Assembly: GCF_039538365.1 (NCBI RefSeq)
Contig: NZ_BAABCA010000001.1
Location: 620,001-684,000 of the forward strand
DNA length: 64,000 nt
Origin: Postechiella marina
GTDB taxonomy: Bacteria > Bacteroidota > Bacteroidia > Flavobacteriales > Flavobacteriaceae
Reading direction: 5' to 3'
The number at the start of each line of letters is the position of its first letter. The first letter of the stretch is position 1. Under the pieces are notes generated by a model, which saw only the letters and a list, made by a program, of their open reading frames with translations, was not told where the DNA came from and did not search any database. This document shows positions 1-9,241 of this stretch, piece by piece. Position numbers and translations under genes: made by a program.

Positions 1-1
1 A

Positions 2-49
2 GAAGGTAAGCCAAAACCAGATGCAGGAGACGACAATATGTTATCTTAA
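2..49 (+). CDS. C-terminal end of an upstream gene (partial)
   Basis: The first bases read in one open frame, ending in a polar, acidic tail (EGKPKPDAGDDNMLS) followed by TAA. Only the last 15 codons are inside the window, so the family cannot be told. It runs in the same direction as the next genes and may be the first visible member of the cluster that follows. The structured repeat at 58-147 separates it from the next start. Confidence 0.55.
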   Translation, partial: EGKPKPDAGDDNMLS

Positions 50-57
50 AATAAAAA

Positions 58-147
58 GGGCGTTACCCCGATAAAAATCGGGGTCAGGCTTTCTGCTATA
101 TCTTTTTTGCGAAAAACAAAAAAGGATGTCGCTTCAATCCTTAACGC
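58..147. repeat. Structured palindromic intergenic repeat
   Basis: The outer ends are inverted copies, GCGTTA at 60-65 and TAACGC at 142-147. Inside lies a perfect 8-bp stem, ACCCCGAT at 65-72 and ATCGGGGT at 77-84, with an AAAA loop. A second imperfect arm pair follows (TCTTTTTTG near 101-109 against CAAAAAAGGA near 118-126). From memory, very similar elements with the same ACCCC/GGGGT stem and a GCTTCAATCC segment are scattered between genes in many Flavobacteriaceae genomes; that is recall, not a search. Only one copy was seen in this window. It could also help terminate the upstream gene. Confidence 0.6.
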
Positions 148-216
148 ATTACCAATTAACTTTTAGGTTTTAAGTAAGAACAAGTAATTTTTAATTGTTC
201 ATTTTTAAATAAATCA

Positions 217-1269
217 ATGTCAATAAACCACATCGTAACAGCATTAGATTCGGCTCACTTAGACACAAAAGAGCAATACGTTTTCTATCATAAAATGGTC
301 GATTTTGCTTTAAAAGAACTTATAGTAACAGTTCAGCAAAACAAATTATGTAATACTCAAGAGCTTATATTTTTCAAGCAATATTCAGACTTATTATTGT
401 ATTCTATAGAAGCCATGCGTATAAAATATATGTACGACGACGAGGATAATATGAATGTAGATTTAACAGAGTCTGGTTTTCCTAATTATCTAGAGTTTCG
501 TTACCTCTTTAACGATTTATCTTTACGAGAAAATTACATATCAAAATTAAAAGACGTCAATCAATTACAAGACGAGTTTTTAGATACACTTTTAAGAAAA
601 AAACGCCCCATAAGAAGAGATAAACTTTTTCAAGCAGCATCGGTAATTTATTATACAACCGTAGATAAAAAGTATATTTTTAATCGCTTTGTACAAGGTA
701 AAATAATAGAGTCAGATGCAGGAAAAACAAAGTATTTAACCAGTTGGAGCTTTTTCGATGTTACCCACAATAGGCCTTTTATTTGCTTTATGTATTTTGA
801 TTATACAGGAAACAATATAAAAGATCAAAAAGCAGAATTGTACGAAGTTTTAAAAATGGTTGCAGACAGAAAAATGGCGCTAGATACCATGGCGTATACC
901 ATAGACAAAAAGTTGCCAGAAGTAATGCCAAAGCACATAAAACGTATAGATTTAGGGCCTTTTCATAATGTATTTGCAAAAGACGAAAACAAAATAACAC
1001 ATAGCATTTTACAAAGTATAGGTAATAAAGAAATTCCTTTAGAGTCTTACGCATTATCGTTAAAAATAGACGAAGTATATTCTGGAAGTGAGTTTAAAGA
1101 AGGTAGTTTTTTTAATAAACAAACGCTTCAAAAGTGGAGTACACCAATAAAACAAAAGTATGTTTTTGCACCACATCGTATTATTCAGCTATTGTATAAT
1201 AAAACACCAGAGATTATAAACGATTTGGTGCAACCACCAATTCAAATGTCAGATTTAAAAATTAAGTAA
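217..1269 (+). CDS. Hypothetical protein, first gene of AAA+/Nudix cluster
   Basis: This is a 350-residue soluble-looking protein with no signal peptide, no obvious membrane segment and no motif I recognise. The N-terminal part (about 1-140) looks helical and charged; the middle (about 140-220) is richer in beta-type hydrophobic and aromatic residues. The ATG at 217 follows an A/T-rich leader. Its position just before the AAA+ ATPase, same strand, suggests a linked role, but the 214-bp gap makes a shared transcript uncertain. Function unknown. Confidence 0.8.
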   Translation: MSINHIVTALDSAHLDTKEQYVFYHKMVDFALKELIVTVQQNKLCNTQELIFFKQYSDLLLYSIEAMRIKYMYDDEDNMNVDLTESGFPNYLEFRYLFNDLSLRENYISKLKDVNQLQDEFLDTLLRKKRPIRRDKLFQAASVIYYTTVDKKYIFNRFVQGKIIESDAGKTKYLTSWSFFDVTHNRPFICFMYFDYTGNNIKDQKAELYEVLKMVADRKMALDTMAYTIDKKLPEVMPKHIKRIDLGPFHNVFAKDENKITHSILQSIGNKEIPLESYALSLKIDEVYSGSEFKEGSFFNKQTLQKWSTPIKQKYVFAPHRIIQLLYNKTPEIINDLVQPPIQMSDLKIK

Positions 1270-1483
1270 ACAGTTTTCTTTACTATTTAATCTGCATGTT
1301 TAAATTATAGCAAGAGGTTACACCAAAGAAAATAGAATTACAATTAAAAATAAGTAGTAGGAAAGCTTATCAATTTTAAGATGAACAATCTAGAAAATTT
1401 TAAATAAAATAAAAGGAGTCATCTGTTTTCATCATTATTAAGTAACTGGAAACTTAAGACTAACAACTGAAGACTTAAAATAC
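1270..1483 (+). other. Gene-free leader with stuttering AACTGAAGACTTAA-like sequence
   Basis: No gene or clear TAnnTTTG element was found here. The last 40 bases before the ATPase start contain two imperfect copies of the same phrase, AACTGGAAACTTAAGACT and AACTGAAGACTTAAAA, near 1446-1481. I have a general memory of such ACTGAAGACT stutters upstream of flavobacterial genes, with no known function. Confidence 0.4.
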
Positions 1484-3445
1484 ATGGAACACAACTCAAC
1501 ATTCCCTATAAAATTAACAGAATTAGATTTGCTACGAGACGAAGCTTCATCATATTTAAAAAGTATACAATGGGAGCAAAGTCAGCGTGCTAAAAATAAA
1601 GATAAAGACGCCAAAGACGAATCCATTTTATTGTTTTTATCAAGAGCAAATAATGGATCGAATGCAACCGAAATTACATCGGTATCTAAAACCATTTTAG
1701 CTTTAAAAAAGCGGTTGTTGCCAGACTCTGTAGCGTTACCTTTGTATTTAAACCAAACATTATACGCGGTTCAAGAAGGATTAGCGCTAGGTATTTGGAT
1801 AAAAGATAGTTACTACGATTCGTCGGGTTTAACAAGTTTAAATCAAAATAAATCGGCATTAGATGGCAATGGAAAACGTGAGTTCGAAAGTAAAATGCAC
1901 ACCGCAACAGCATTTATGTTATTTGCATCGGCTTACCATATTTTACATAATTTAAAACCATATGCATCAGACGATTTAAGTGTGATGAAACAGAAGTTTG
2001 CAGGCATTCCAGAAGTATCTTTGTTATCGCCTTTAAAAGGAATTTCATGTAATTTATTTTATTTTGATAAATACCTAGACCACCCAGATATTATAAAATC
2101 AGATAAAGATGTAATAGATTTTACGGTGGTATATTTTGAAGCTTTAATAGACGAAATTCAATTACGCAAAAGTAGTTTGGAGTATACAGAAACTATTGAA
2201 GATAGAACTTATAAACTTGAAAAATCTGAATTTGCAGTTTCTGGTTGGGGCAATGTGTTTTCTGGTACAGCAAAAAGTATAGAATTTAATAAAATTCAGT
2301 TTGAACAAATAGTAGGTAATCGCGATGCAAAACATTTTGCACGACGATTAACAGAACGAATGCTTAGTTACGATTTTACAGCAAAAAAGAATCCGTTTCA
2401 AGAGTTAGGCGGTTTTATGCCTGTTTTTATGGGGTACGGTATTCCTGGAACAGGAAAAAGCATGCTTATTGCAGCCATAGCAACAAGATTAAAAGAGCAT
2501 TGCGATAATTTAGATATTCCGTTTTTATTTCATCCCATGCCAGATACATTAATAAGTACGTTTCAAGGTGGGTCTGCAGAAAAAATGGTAGAATGGATGA
2601 AACCTATGCAAGATCCTTCAAAATTAATTTTTGCACCAATTGATGATGCAGAAAATAATTTGCAAGAGCGAACAGCTCAAGGTGTTTCGGCAGGTGTAAA
2701 AGAAGTTATTGGTGTATTTTTAAGGTATACAGAAGGCGCTTATGCTGTAAATTATGGTAATAGTTCTATTGGTTTATTTACAAATTTACCCGAAATGCTA
2801 GATAAAGCAGTGATTTCGCGTGTACAAGGTCGTTTTAAAATAGATGGTGCACGTACAGAAATCGATTTTTTAGACCAAGACCATTTATGGTGGAGTAAAT
2901 TGGATAAAACCATGCCTGAGTTTGTAAACATGGTAGGCCCCGAAAACTATAAGTATTTGCAAAATCAAGGTTTGGCTAAAAATATGGGAGATATTTTAAG
3001 CAGTGTAGAAAAACCTAGCGAAGCTCGTGTTTTAGAAGCTTATGACAAGGCAGAGAAGGTACATAATACCAATCAGCATTTATTTTTTGCAAGTTTATAT
3101 AAAGAAATTCAGAATATATTTCCATTCTTTTCTTCTAGAGATGTTAGAAATATTCAATCGGCGATATCTTTAAGGTTAACCGATTTCGATTTAGAACAAG
3201 ATTGGTTTGATAACCCTGAAATATATTTTAAGCAAGATTACGAAACTAAGTTTAACATGCTTCAAGAGTTAATGAAGTCTAATATGAAAGGTTTAAACTT
3301 TTCTGAAATTAGAAGACAAGAAGTCGTGCGTTATTTAGATAATGTGGCAACTATTGCTGATACCGATTTTAAACGAAAGGTAGATGCTAGAGTAAATCAA
3401 ATTAATATAGAAACAGAAGCTAGAAAAGTGTTTAATAATGAATAA
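1484..3445 (+). CDS. AAA+ ATPase, large N-terminal domain
   Basis: The 653-residue protein carries one AAA+ module. The Walker A motif GIPGTGKS is at residues 319-326. The Walker B region LIFAPIDDAE is at 381-390. A second-region-of-homology segment follows: sensor asparagine in FTNLPEMLD near 432-440, then arginines at 446 and 450 where arginine fingers are expected. The first 300 residues match no domain I can name. No signal peptide or membrane segment is visible, so it should act in the cytoplasm, perhaps as a remodelling or disaggregating motor. The stop overlaps the Nudix start by 8 bases, which points to translational coupling. The substrate is unknown. Confidence 0.85.
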   Translation: MEHNSTFPIKLTELDLLRDEASSYLKSIQWEQSQRAKNKDKDAKDESILLFLSRANNGSNATEITSVSKTILALKKRLLPDSVALPLYLNQTLYAVQEGLALGIWIKDSYYDSSGLTSLNQNKSALDGNGKREFESKMHTATAFMLFASAYHILHNLKPYASDDLSVMKQKFAGIPEVSLLSPLKGISCNLFYFDKYLDHPDIIKSDKDVIDFTVVYFEALIDEIQLRKSSLEYTETIEDRTYKLEKSEFAVSGWGNVFSGTAKSIEFNKIQFEQIVGNRDAKHFARRLTERMLSYDFTAKKNPFQELGGFMPVFMGYGIPGTGKSMLIAAIATRLKEHCDNLDIPFLFHPMPDTLISTFQGGSAEKMVEWMKPMQDPSKLIFAPIDDAENNLQERTAQGVSAGVKEVIGVFLRYTEGAYAVNYGNSSIGLFTNLPEMLDKAVISRVQGRFKIDGARTEIDFLDQDHLWWSKLDKTMPEFVNMVGPENYKYLQNQGLAKNMGDILSSVEKPSEARVLEAYDKAEKVHNTNQHLFFASLYKEIQNIFPFFSSRDVRNIQSAISLRLTDFDLEQDWFDNPEIYFKQDYETKFNMLQELMKSNMKGLNFSEIRRQEVVRYLDNVATIADTDFKRKVDARVNQINIETEARKVFNNE

Positions 3446-4022
3446 TGGTGAAGTAAAAAATATAGAACAAAAACTGCTTTCGGATAATTACTATATACTT
3501 AACAGAGTAAAGTTTGATTACCTTATGAAAAGTGGAAAATGGGTAACACAAATGCGCGAGGTTTATGATAGAGGAGATGGTGCGGGAATTTTACTTTATA
3601 ACAAACAAAAGCAAACCGTAATTTTAACGCGACAATTTAGAATGCCAACCTTTATGAATGATAATAAAGATGGTTTTCTGGTAGAAATTACAGCAGGTAT
3701 GCTAGATAAAGACAATCCGAAAGATTGCATTATTCGCGAAACAGAAGAAGAGGTTGGTTATAGAATAAAAGATGTAAAAAAGGTTTACGAAGCTTATACA
3801 TCGCCAGGTGTTTTAACAGAAAAAATGCACTTTTTTGTTGCGGAATATACTGATGATATGAAAGTTAGCGAAGGTGGTGGTTTAGCAAGCGAACACGAAG
3901 ATATAGATGTTTTAGAATGGCCTTTTAAAAAAGCGCTTAATATGCTTGAAAAGGGCCAAATTTACGATATGCGTACTATTGTATTATTACAATATGCCCA
4001 AATCCATAAGTTGTTAGATTAG
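3438..4022 (+). CDS. nudK: Nudix hydrolase, NudK (GDP-mannose pyrophosphatase)-like
   Basis: The 194-residue protein has the length and layout of NudK-type sugar-nucleotide pyrophosphatases. The Nudix box runs from about residue 86 to 108, with the core REUxEE present as R100-E101-T-E-E104-E105, followed by V-G-Y. The first half of the box (AGMLDKDNPKDC) departs from the general consensus in the same way NudK does. The C-terminal segment MRTIVLLQY also resembles NudK. It would cleave a nucleoside-diphosphate sugar to sugar phosphate and nucleotide; substrate choice is inferred. Its start lies inside the end of the AAA+ gene and it ends 4 bases before the next ATG, so it is an operon member. 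Confidence 0.82.
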   Translation: MNNGEVKNIEQKLLSDNYYILNRVKFDYLMKSGKWVTQMREVYDRGDGAGILLYNKQKQTVILTRQFRMPTFMNDNKDGFLVEITAGMLDKDNPKDCIIRETEEEVGYRIKDVKKVYEAYTSPGVLTEKMHFFVAEYTDDMKVSEGGGLASEHEDIDVLEWPFKKALNMLEKGQIYDMRTIVLLQYAQIHKLLD

Positions 4023-4026
4023 ATAA

Positions 4027-5262
4027 ATGGAAAAACTAAAAGCAGCAAATTTATATAGAAGTGAACTTATTCCTGTAAGTGGTAAACTTGTAGAACGTTA
4101 TAACAAATGTTTGGTAAAACTTGGTTTTACAGAAACTAAGCTTAAATCGTTTTCTATTGATGGTATAGGTTGGAGCCCTGAAATTGCCGAAGAAAAGGAT
4201 AACTTGCACTATTTAAACAACGGAGAAGCAAATTTGCATGGCATTATAATTTCTCCTTTACAAAAAGGGAAGCCTGTTTATGTACCATTTCATACGTTCG
4301 ATAGAGACATGATGAAGTTTGTATTTAAAGTTCATGGTACAAAAATTAATGATATTACTAGAGATTGTGCAATATGTATAGATTTCGATCAGAGTATAGA
4401 TGCGTTTTACGAACCTTTAGACGTCTTAAAATACGATAAGGTTAATATTAATTTTCATTTAATTAATGATTTAGTTAATATTCAAAAAAAACAAATAGAG
4501 TTAATAGCAACCTTTAAAACAGGCAATAATTTTATAGATGAATCTATTCATCAACAGTTATTAAATTCGGCTAAAACATATGGAGATTTAAGAACTCGCG
4601 ATTTAGATTTGCACGAACTCCAGTACACTACAAGTTCTTTTTACACAAGAGCTTTTGGCGGTGTTTATTTGCTTAGAGATTTTATCTCGCCAATTATTGT
4701 TTTTGAAAGCGAAACTTGGCATAAAGAAGCTATAAAAGACACGAATTACGATGTTTTAATTTATCATATAAATCAGCCAGAATTAATGGATAAATTAAGA
4801 GACCACGTTATTATAGAATACAATCTAGAAACTGTTGTTAAAACAGATAGGTACGAACGTGTAAAAAAGTTCGAAATGTTTCAGTCTATTAAAAAACCAA
4901 AACATCCTATAAAAGAAATTTTAGATGATAAATTGTTGTACAAAAGTTATTTAAATAAGCTCGATATTCAATCTAGAAAAAAGGTAATGAGTGTAGAGCT
5001 TTATTTAGAAAAACTAGAAACTAGTAATCAATATAAAATAGCCGATATTGTAGATCTAAAAATGTTTCAGGCCTTACATAATCCGCATTCATCGCTAGAG
5101 CCAAAGCATCAAGATTTAATATGGATGTTATTGGTAAACATCTCGCCAAAAGATATTTTGTATTTGTATTGGTACGATAAAGAAGCTTTTTATAACGAGT
5201 TTAAAACTTGGGACGATTCTTTTAAAGACTGGGTAATTGAAACAATTAGTAACAATATTTAA
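4027..5262 (+). CDS. Hypothetical protein of AAA+/Nudix cluster
   Basis: The 411-residue protein has no signal peptide or membrane segment. I cannot assign a family. It contains many charged and aromatic residues and a mixed alpha/beta appearance, including a CAICIDFDQS stretch near residues 117-126. It starts 4 bases after the Nudix stop and is surely co-translated with it. Like the 350-residue protein at 217-1269 it looks like a conserved partner of the AAA+ ATPase, which is an inference from context only. Confidence 0.82.
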   Translation: MEKLKAANLYRSELIPVSGKLVERYNKCLVKLGFTETKLKSFSIDGIGWSPEIAEEKDNLHYLNNGEANLHGIIISPLQKGKPVYVPFHTFDRDMMKFVFKVHGTKINDITRDCAICIDFDQSIDAFYEPLDVLKYDKVNINFHLINDLVNIQKKQIELIATFKTGNNFIDESIHQQLLNSAKTYGDLRTRDLDLHELQYTTSSFYTRAFGGVYLLRDFISPIIVFESETWHKEAIKDTNYDVLIYHINQPELMDKLRDHVIIEYNLETVVKTDRYERVKKFEMFQSIKKPKHPIKEILDDKLLYKSYLNKLDIQSRKKVMSVELYLEKLETSNQYKIADIVDLKMFQALHNPHSSLEPKHQDLIWMLLVNISPKDILYLYWYDKEAFYNEFKTWDDSFKDWVIETISNNI

Positions 5263-5401
5263 AATTTATAGACATATTATATAGAAGTAAATTATGGAGA
5301 TTTAATATCCCTTTTTATTTCATTTAATACTAAAATTAAAATTTAACAAAGTAAGCATAACAAGCATCAAGCTTTAAATTATTTAATTTAAACTTATATT
5401 T

Positions 5402-5914
5402 ATGACACTAGAACTTATCGTTTTTATCGCAGCTATATTATTTGGAGCTCTTATATATTGGAGAGAATCTCATGGAAATAAATTGTACAGATTTTTTAAT
5501 AAAATAATGTACTCTAAAGAGTTACAAATGAAACCCACAGATAAAACAGGCTTTGTATATCAGCAAAAACTACTTATTCGCATTGTATTTATTGGTTTCT
5601 TGTTTATTATAGGTATTGTTATTACGCGTTTTTTAATACCTATAGATATTGCTACAATTTCTATATTCGCTTCAATGATAGTAGGTACACTTATTGGAAC
5701 TTATTTGGCGAATTTTATTTTTAAATCATCAGAAGTTATTGAAGAAAAAAGCGACTCTATTGAAGATATGGTTAGCGATACTATAGAAAAAGGTAAAGAC
5801 TTTATAGAAGATTTAAAAACTAAAGAAGCAGAAGTGATAGAAGAGATAAAAGAAGCTCCAAAAACTAACGAAAAAAGTGCAAGAGAACGTTTAAAAGACA
5901 AAGGACTGTTATAA
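5402..5914 (+). CDS. Small membrane protein with acidic helical tail
   Basis: The 170-residue protein begins with a hydrophobic helix (about 3-20). Two more membrane helices follow at about 56-78 and 82-106. The last 60 residues are rich in Glu, Lys and Ile with heptad-like spacing, suggesting a cytoplasmic coiled coil or amphipathic helix. No family is recognised. It lies 139 bases after the preceding gene and 71 bases before the next membrane protein, on the same strand, so it may anchor a complex made by the cluster. Function unknown. Confidence 0.75.
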   Translation: MTLELIVFIAAILFGALIYWRESHGNKLYRFFNKIMYSKELQMKPTDKTGFVYQQKLLIRIVFIGFLFIIGIVITRFLIPIDIATISIFASMIVGTLIGTYLANFIFKSSEVIEEKSDSIEDMVSDTIEKGKDFIEDLKTKEAEVIEEIKEAPKTNEKSARERLKDKGLL

Positions 5915-5985
5915 GGTAAATTGTAATACTTACAAAGTAATCGTTATATAATAGAAGAATTATAAAACAAGTTGCCATATTAAAA

Positions 5986-7707
5986 ATGAGCAATAACAAA
6001 ATATTAGCAATGATAAAAACATATTGGAATAAAGGAAGCAAGCAAAAAAGAAACGTTATAGTTTTAGGACTAATACTTTTAATAACGCTTATTTTTTTAA
6101 GAGACGATTATCAACCAGCTTTGTTATTTGTCAGAAAATTTATTTTTGTTATTCTGTTAAGTAGCACTGTTTTATTTTTTGGACTTAGAAAGTTTAGAAA
6201 ATTGGCAAGTGCAGGAGCTAGAATAGGTGTTTTAGTATTATTGATTGTTTTTTTCGGGATTTTGTATGTAATAGGATGGCATTTTAAAATGTACGACTAC
6301 ATGAAAACATACAACGTTTTTAATAATTTAAATAAAGTAGAAATTCACGATTTGCCATTAACGCAAAACGAACGTATCCAGCCATTACGAAACGTTTTTT
6401 CTATGGCTAACGAAAGTGTTGGAGAAACCAAAGATGTATCGCTTCCTCATTTAGTACGTATAGAAAACGAAAATAAATGGACCATGGCAATACAGCCAAC
6501 AGAGAAGTATATGTGGCAAGGTATGACAGATAATACAGAAGAGGTTTTTGCGGTATCTAGTACAACACCTTTTCCTCGATTTTCTGGAGAAAATCGAATT
6601 CCTGTAACGTTTTCTATAGGCGAATCTTTAAAATTTAGCAGAAACACGTATAATGCAGTAGTTCAAAGATTTAATGTTTTCCAACTATTTACAATGGAAC
6701 CAAGCGATACCTTTTACATGAAAAATGATTCAGGGCAATGGGTAGAAGTGGTGAGTTTAATAAAATGGAAAGGTTTCTTTTTTCCATATCCAACTTTTGG
6801 AGGTGTTGTGGTTATAAATAATGGAGAGCACGATATTAAAGATTATTTTGAGCGTATTTTAATAGGGAAGGGAACTTATATAAGTCCAGAGAATATGAAG
6901 AATTACCCGTATTTAATAGGACAAAATACTTTAGCCGAAAAGGTATCTCAAGTTCAGGCAGAATCTTTAAAGTTTTTAGGTGGCTTTAGTGACCCTTTAC
7001 CATGGAATATGAAGACTGCTGTAAAAATACCTAAAATGCCAGACGATCAAAATCAACAACCGTTTGTAACAGATTTCGATTTTTCTGATACAAATTCTGA
7101 TGCTTATAGTGGTTTATATCATTGGTTTGGTTTAGAGCCTGTTGGTAACGAACGTACAAGTTTAACATTTAGTGTTTTTATTCCATCAGACGGAACAGAT
7201 AAATTGTATTACTACGATCATGCATCAAAAAAGCAAGGCTATGCTGGTGTTACAGCAATGCCTGCAAAAGTTATAGAGTCTAGAAAAGAATTCGACTGGT
7301 CTGTAAATAAGCCTGTAGAATTTAGACCGTACATTAAAAATATAGCAGGTAGAAAGCGTATGTTTTTCTTAGGTACCATTTCTGCAGTACGAGAAGGGTC
7401 TAATAATTTTGATGGGTCTGCTACTCCAGATTTAGCTTTAATAGATAGTGAATATCGCGATGTTATTTGGATTGATGTTAAGCATCCTAGTAGTTGGGAT
7501 AAATCTGTTTACGAACAGCTAAACGAAGCATGGAGATCTAGTGAAGGTATTGGTAATTATTATGTAGAAGACGAAAAAGTAATTGATGCAACACTAAATA
7601 ATACCGACTCTTTACAGGTAATAGCTCCTGTAAGCAATAACCAAGCGGTTATAGATAATCTTCAACGTCAACTCGACTCTTTAAAAGCTGTATCAAATAA
7701 AAAATAA
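5986..7707 (+). CDS. Membrane-anchored hypothetical protein, large extracytoplasmic part
   Basis: The 573-residue protein has three predicted membrane helices near the N terminus (about 23-39, 47-65 and 78-97), with positive residues before the first. The remaining 470 residues are hydrophilic with many beta-type segments and are probably outside the cytoplasm. The C-terminal 30 residues (SNNQAVIDNLQRQLDSLKAV) look like a short coiled coil. I do not recognise a family. It is the last gene of the cluster that starts with the AAA+ ATPase; the next gene has its own promoter-like element. Function unknown. Confidence 0.78.
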   Translation: MSNNKILAMIKTYWNKGSKQKRNVIVLGLILLITLIFLRDDYQPALLFVRKFIFVILLSSTVLFFGLRKFRKLASAGARIGVLVLLIVFFGILYVIGWHFKMYDYMKTYNVFNNLNKVEIHDLPLTQNERIQPLRNVFSMANESVGETKDVSLPHLVRIENENKWTMAIQPTEKYMWQGMTDNTEEVFAVSSTTPFPRFSGENRIPVTFSIGESLKFSRNTYNAVVQRFNVFQLFTMEPSDTFYMKNDSGQWVEVVSLIKWKGFFFPYPTFGGVVVINNGEHDIKDYFERILIGKGTYISPENMKNYPYLIGQNTLAEKVSQVQAESLKFLGGFSDPLPWNMKTAVKIPKMPDDQNQQPFVTDFDFSDTNSDAYSGLYHWFGLEPVGNERTSLTFSVFIPSDGTDKLYYYDHASKKQGYAGVTAMPAKVIESRKEFDWSVNKPVEFRPYIKNIAGRKRMFFLGTISAVREGSNNFDGSATPDLALIDSEYRDVIWIDVKHPSSWDKSVYEQLNEAWRSSEGIGNYYVEDEKVIDATLNNTDSLQVIAPVSNNQAVIDNLQRQLDSLKAVSNKK

Positions 7708-7827
7708 AAATTTAAGCACAACATAATTATTTATTGTCAAGTTTATATCTAGTTAATTTTAAAGAGGTTTTAAACATTTGTTATGGTAAAACATACGTTA
7801 ATTAAGGTGTAATTGTTAGTGGCAAAA

Positions 7828-7835
7828 TATTTTTG
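7828..7835 (+). promoter_or_regulatory. TAnnTTTG -7 element before GH16 lipoprotein
   Basis: TATTTTTG matches the Bacteroidota -7 consensus and lies 48 bases before the ATG at 7883. No convincing -33 TTTG box at the usual spacing was seen. Confidence 0.45.
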
Positions 7836-7882
7836 TAAAAATTAAAAACAGAAATCATCAACTAACATTACCTAAATTAAAT

Positions 7883-9166
7883 ATGAGGTTTAATTCTAAT
7901 AAAAAATTATCCATAGTTTTATATTCTGCATTTATTATAATTGGATGCAGTAGTAAAAGTTCAGAATCTGACGATACAATTACGCCACCGCAAAACGATA
8001 CACCTATAGCTAATAACGATGTATTGGTTGTAAACCAAAATAGTGTTGCTGGTAGTGCAAATCAAGTAACAGTGTCTACTAACGACAATATAGGTAACGA
8101 TGGAGGCGATGGCGAAGATTTTAATTTGTTAGCAAATGCTACCAATGGTATTGTGTCTGAGATTAGCGATGGTGTTTTTCAATATATTCCTAATGCAAAT
8201 TTTAGTGGTGTAGATAGTTTTACTTACAATATTACAGATAAAGATGGCGATAAAGATTCTGCTACTGTAAATATTACTGTTAATGCTGTAGATGAAGGTT
8301 TAACTGCAGAAGACTTTAATAATATCGATCCTAATTTTCCGTCTTTTGTTTCTATAGACGATACAACACCAGAAGGAAAACAATGGGTGAAGCAAGAAAA
8401 TATGTCTGACGAGTTTAACTCTAATTGGGATAGTAGTAAATGGAAAAAATCGACTTGGAATTATGGAGTCCCTGTTTTTATGTCTACATCTAGTGATAAT
8501 TCTGGAGTATCAGATGGGAATTTATGGATTAAAGCAACACTAAATGAAAGTAATCCTGAAAATAGATGGTTTCAAACTGCGCGAATTCATTCAAAAACAA
8601 AGATTAATTATCCAATGTATACCGAAAGCAGAATTAAAGCGGCTCATATTTCGGCCTACAATACTTATTGGTTAAATAATGGAGATATTAATAATAGAGA
8701 CGAAATAGATATTATAGAAAACAACTCGAAACCATCTTGTGGCTGCCAACCAGAAATGCCAACTAGAATGAATTCGCAGTATTTTCAAGCAGATGAAAAT
8801 AAAACACCAGAAACTATTCGTGACGAAGATAATTTTAATCGCTCTGGTTTATCAGACGTAAACCCTCTTAAAAATGTTAATTGGAATGAAGACTATCATA
8901 CTTTTGGCGTTTGGTGGAAAGATGCTAATAATATTCAGTTTTATTTAAATGGCGAACCTGCTGGTAGTGTAGTAGTTGGCCACGATAGATCTGGGCAAAC
9001 TTATGCAGATAGAAAATTTACAAGAGATTTAGAAATAATTTTTGATTTATGGACTAATGAAGCGAATTACTTAGGCGGACTTCCTCCAAAGTCTGATTTA
9101 GCAGATAATACTATAAATACCATGAAAATTGATTGGGTAAGAACATGGAAATTAGAAGATAAATAA
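7883..9166 (+). CDS. GH16 family glycoside hydrolase lipoprotein
   Basis: The 427-residue protein has a lipoprotein signal with the lipobox IIIGC, acylated cysteine C22. Residues about 40-135 form a cadherin-like/VCBS-type Ig repeat (ANNDVLVVNQN...VDSFTYNITD). The rest is a GH16 catalytic domain (about 165-425). The catalytic motif E274-I-D276-I-I-E279 is the beta-bulge form found in agarases, porphyranases and kappa-carrageenases, with E274 nucleophile and E279 acid/base by family rule. It should cut algal galactans at the cell surface; the exact substrate cannot be read from sequence. No SusC/SusD or sulfatase genes are next to it, so it is not part of a polysaccharide utilisation locus inside this window. 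Confidence 0.88.
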   Translation: MRFNSNKKLSIVLYSAFIIIGCSSKSSESDDTITPPQNDTPIANNDVLVVNQNSVAGSANQVTVSTNDNIGNDGGDGEDFNLLANATNGIVSEISDGVFQYIPNANFSGVDSFTYNITDKDGDKDSATVNITVNAVDEGLTAEDFNNIDPNFPSFVSIDDTTPEGKQWVKQENMSDEFNSNWDSSKWKKSTWNYGVPVFMSTSSDNSGVSDGNLWIKATLNESNPENRWFQTARIHSKTKINYPMYTESRIKAAHISAYNTYWLNNGDINNRDEIDIIENNSKPSCGCQPEMPTRMNSQYFQADENKTPETIRDEDNFNRSGLSDVNPLKNVNWNEDYHTFGVWWKDANNIQFYLNGEPAGSVVVGHDRSGQTYADRKFTRDLEIIFDLWTNEANYLGGLPPKSDLADNTINTMKIDWVRTWKLEDK

Positions 9167-9197
9167 TTTGAATTTTATTTAATTTAGTTAGGAAAGT

Positions 9198-9234
9198 CCA
9201 CTGTTTATTCTTTAAACAGTGGTTTTCTTTTTTT
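9198..9234 (+). terminator. Rho-independent terminator after GH16 gene
   Basis: CCACTGTTT at 9198-9206 pairs with AAACAGTGG at 9214-9222, followed by a T-rich run to 9234. It ends transcription of the GH16 gene just before the convergent MarR-GNAT gene. Confidence 0.8.
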
Positions 9235-9241
9235 ACATGTA

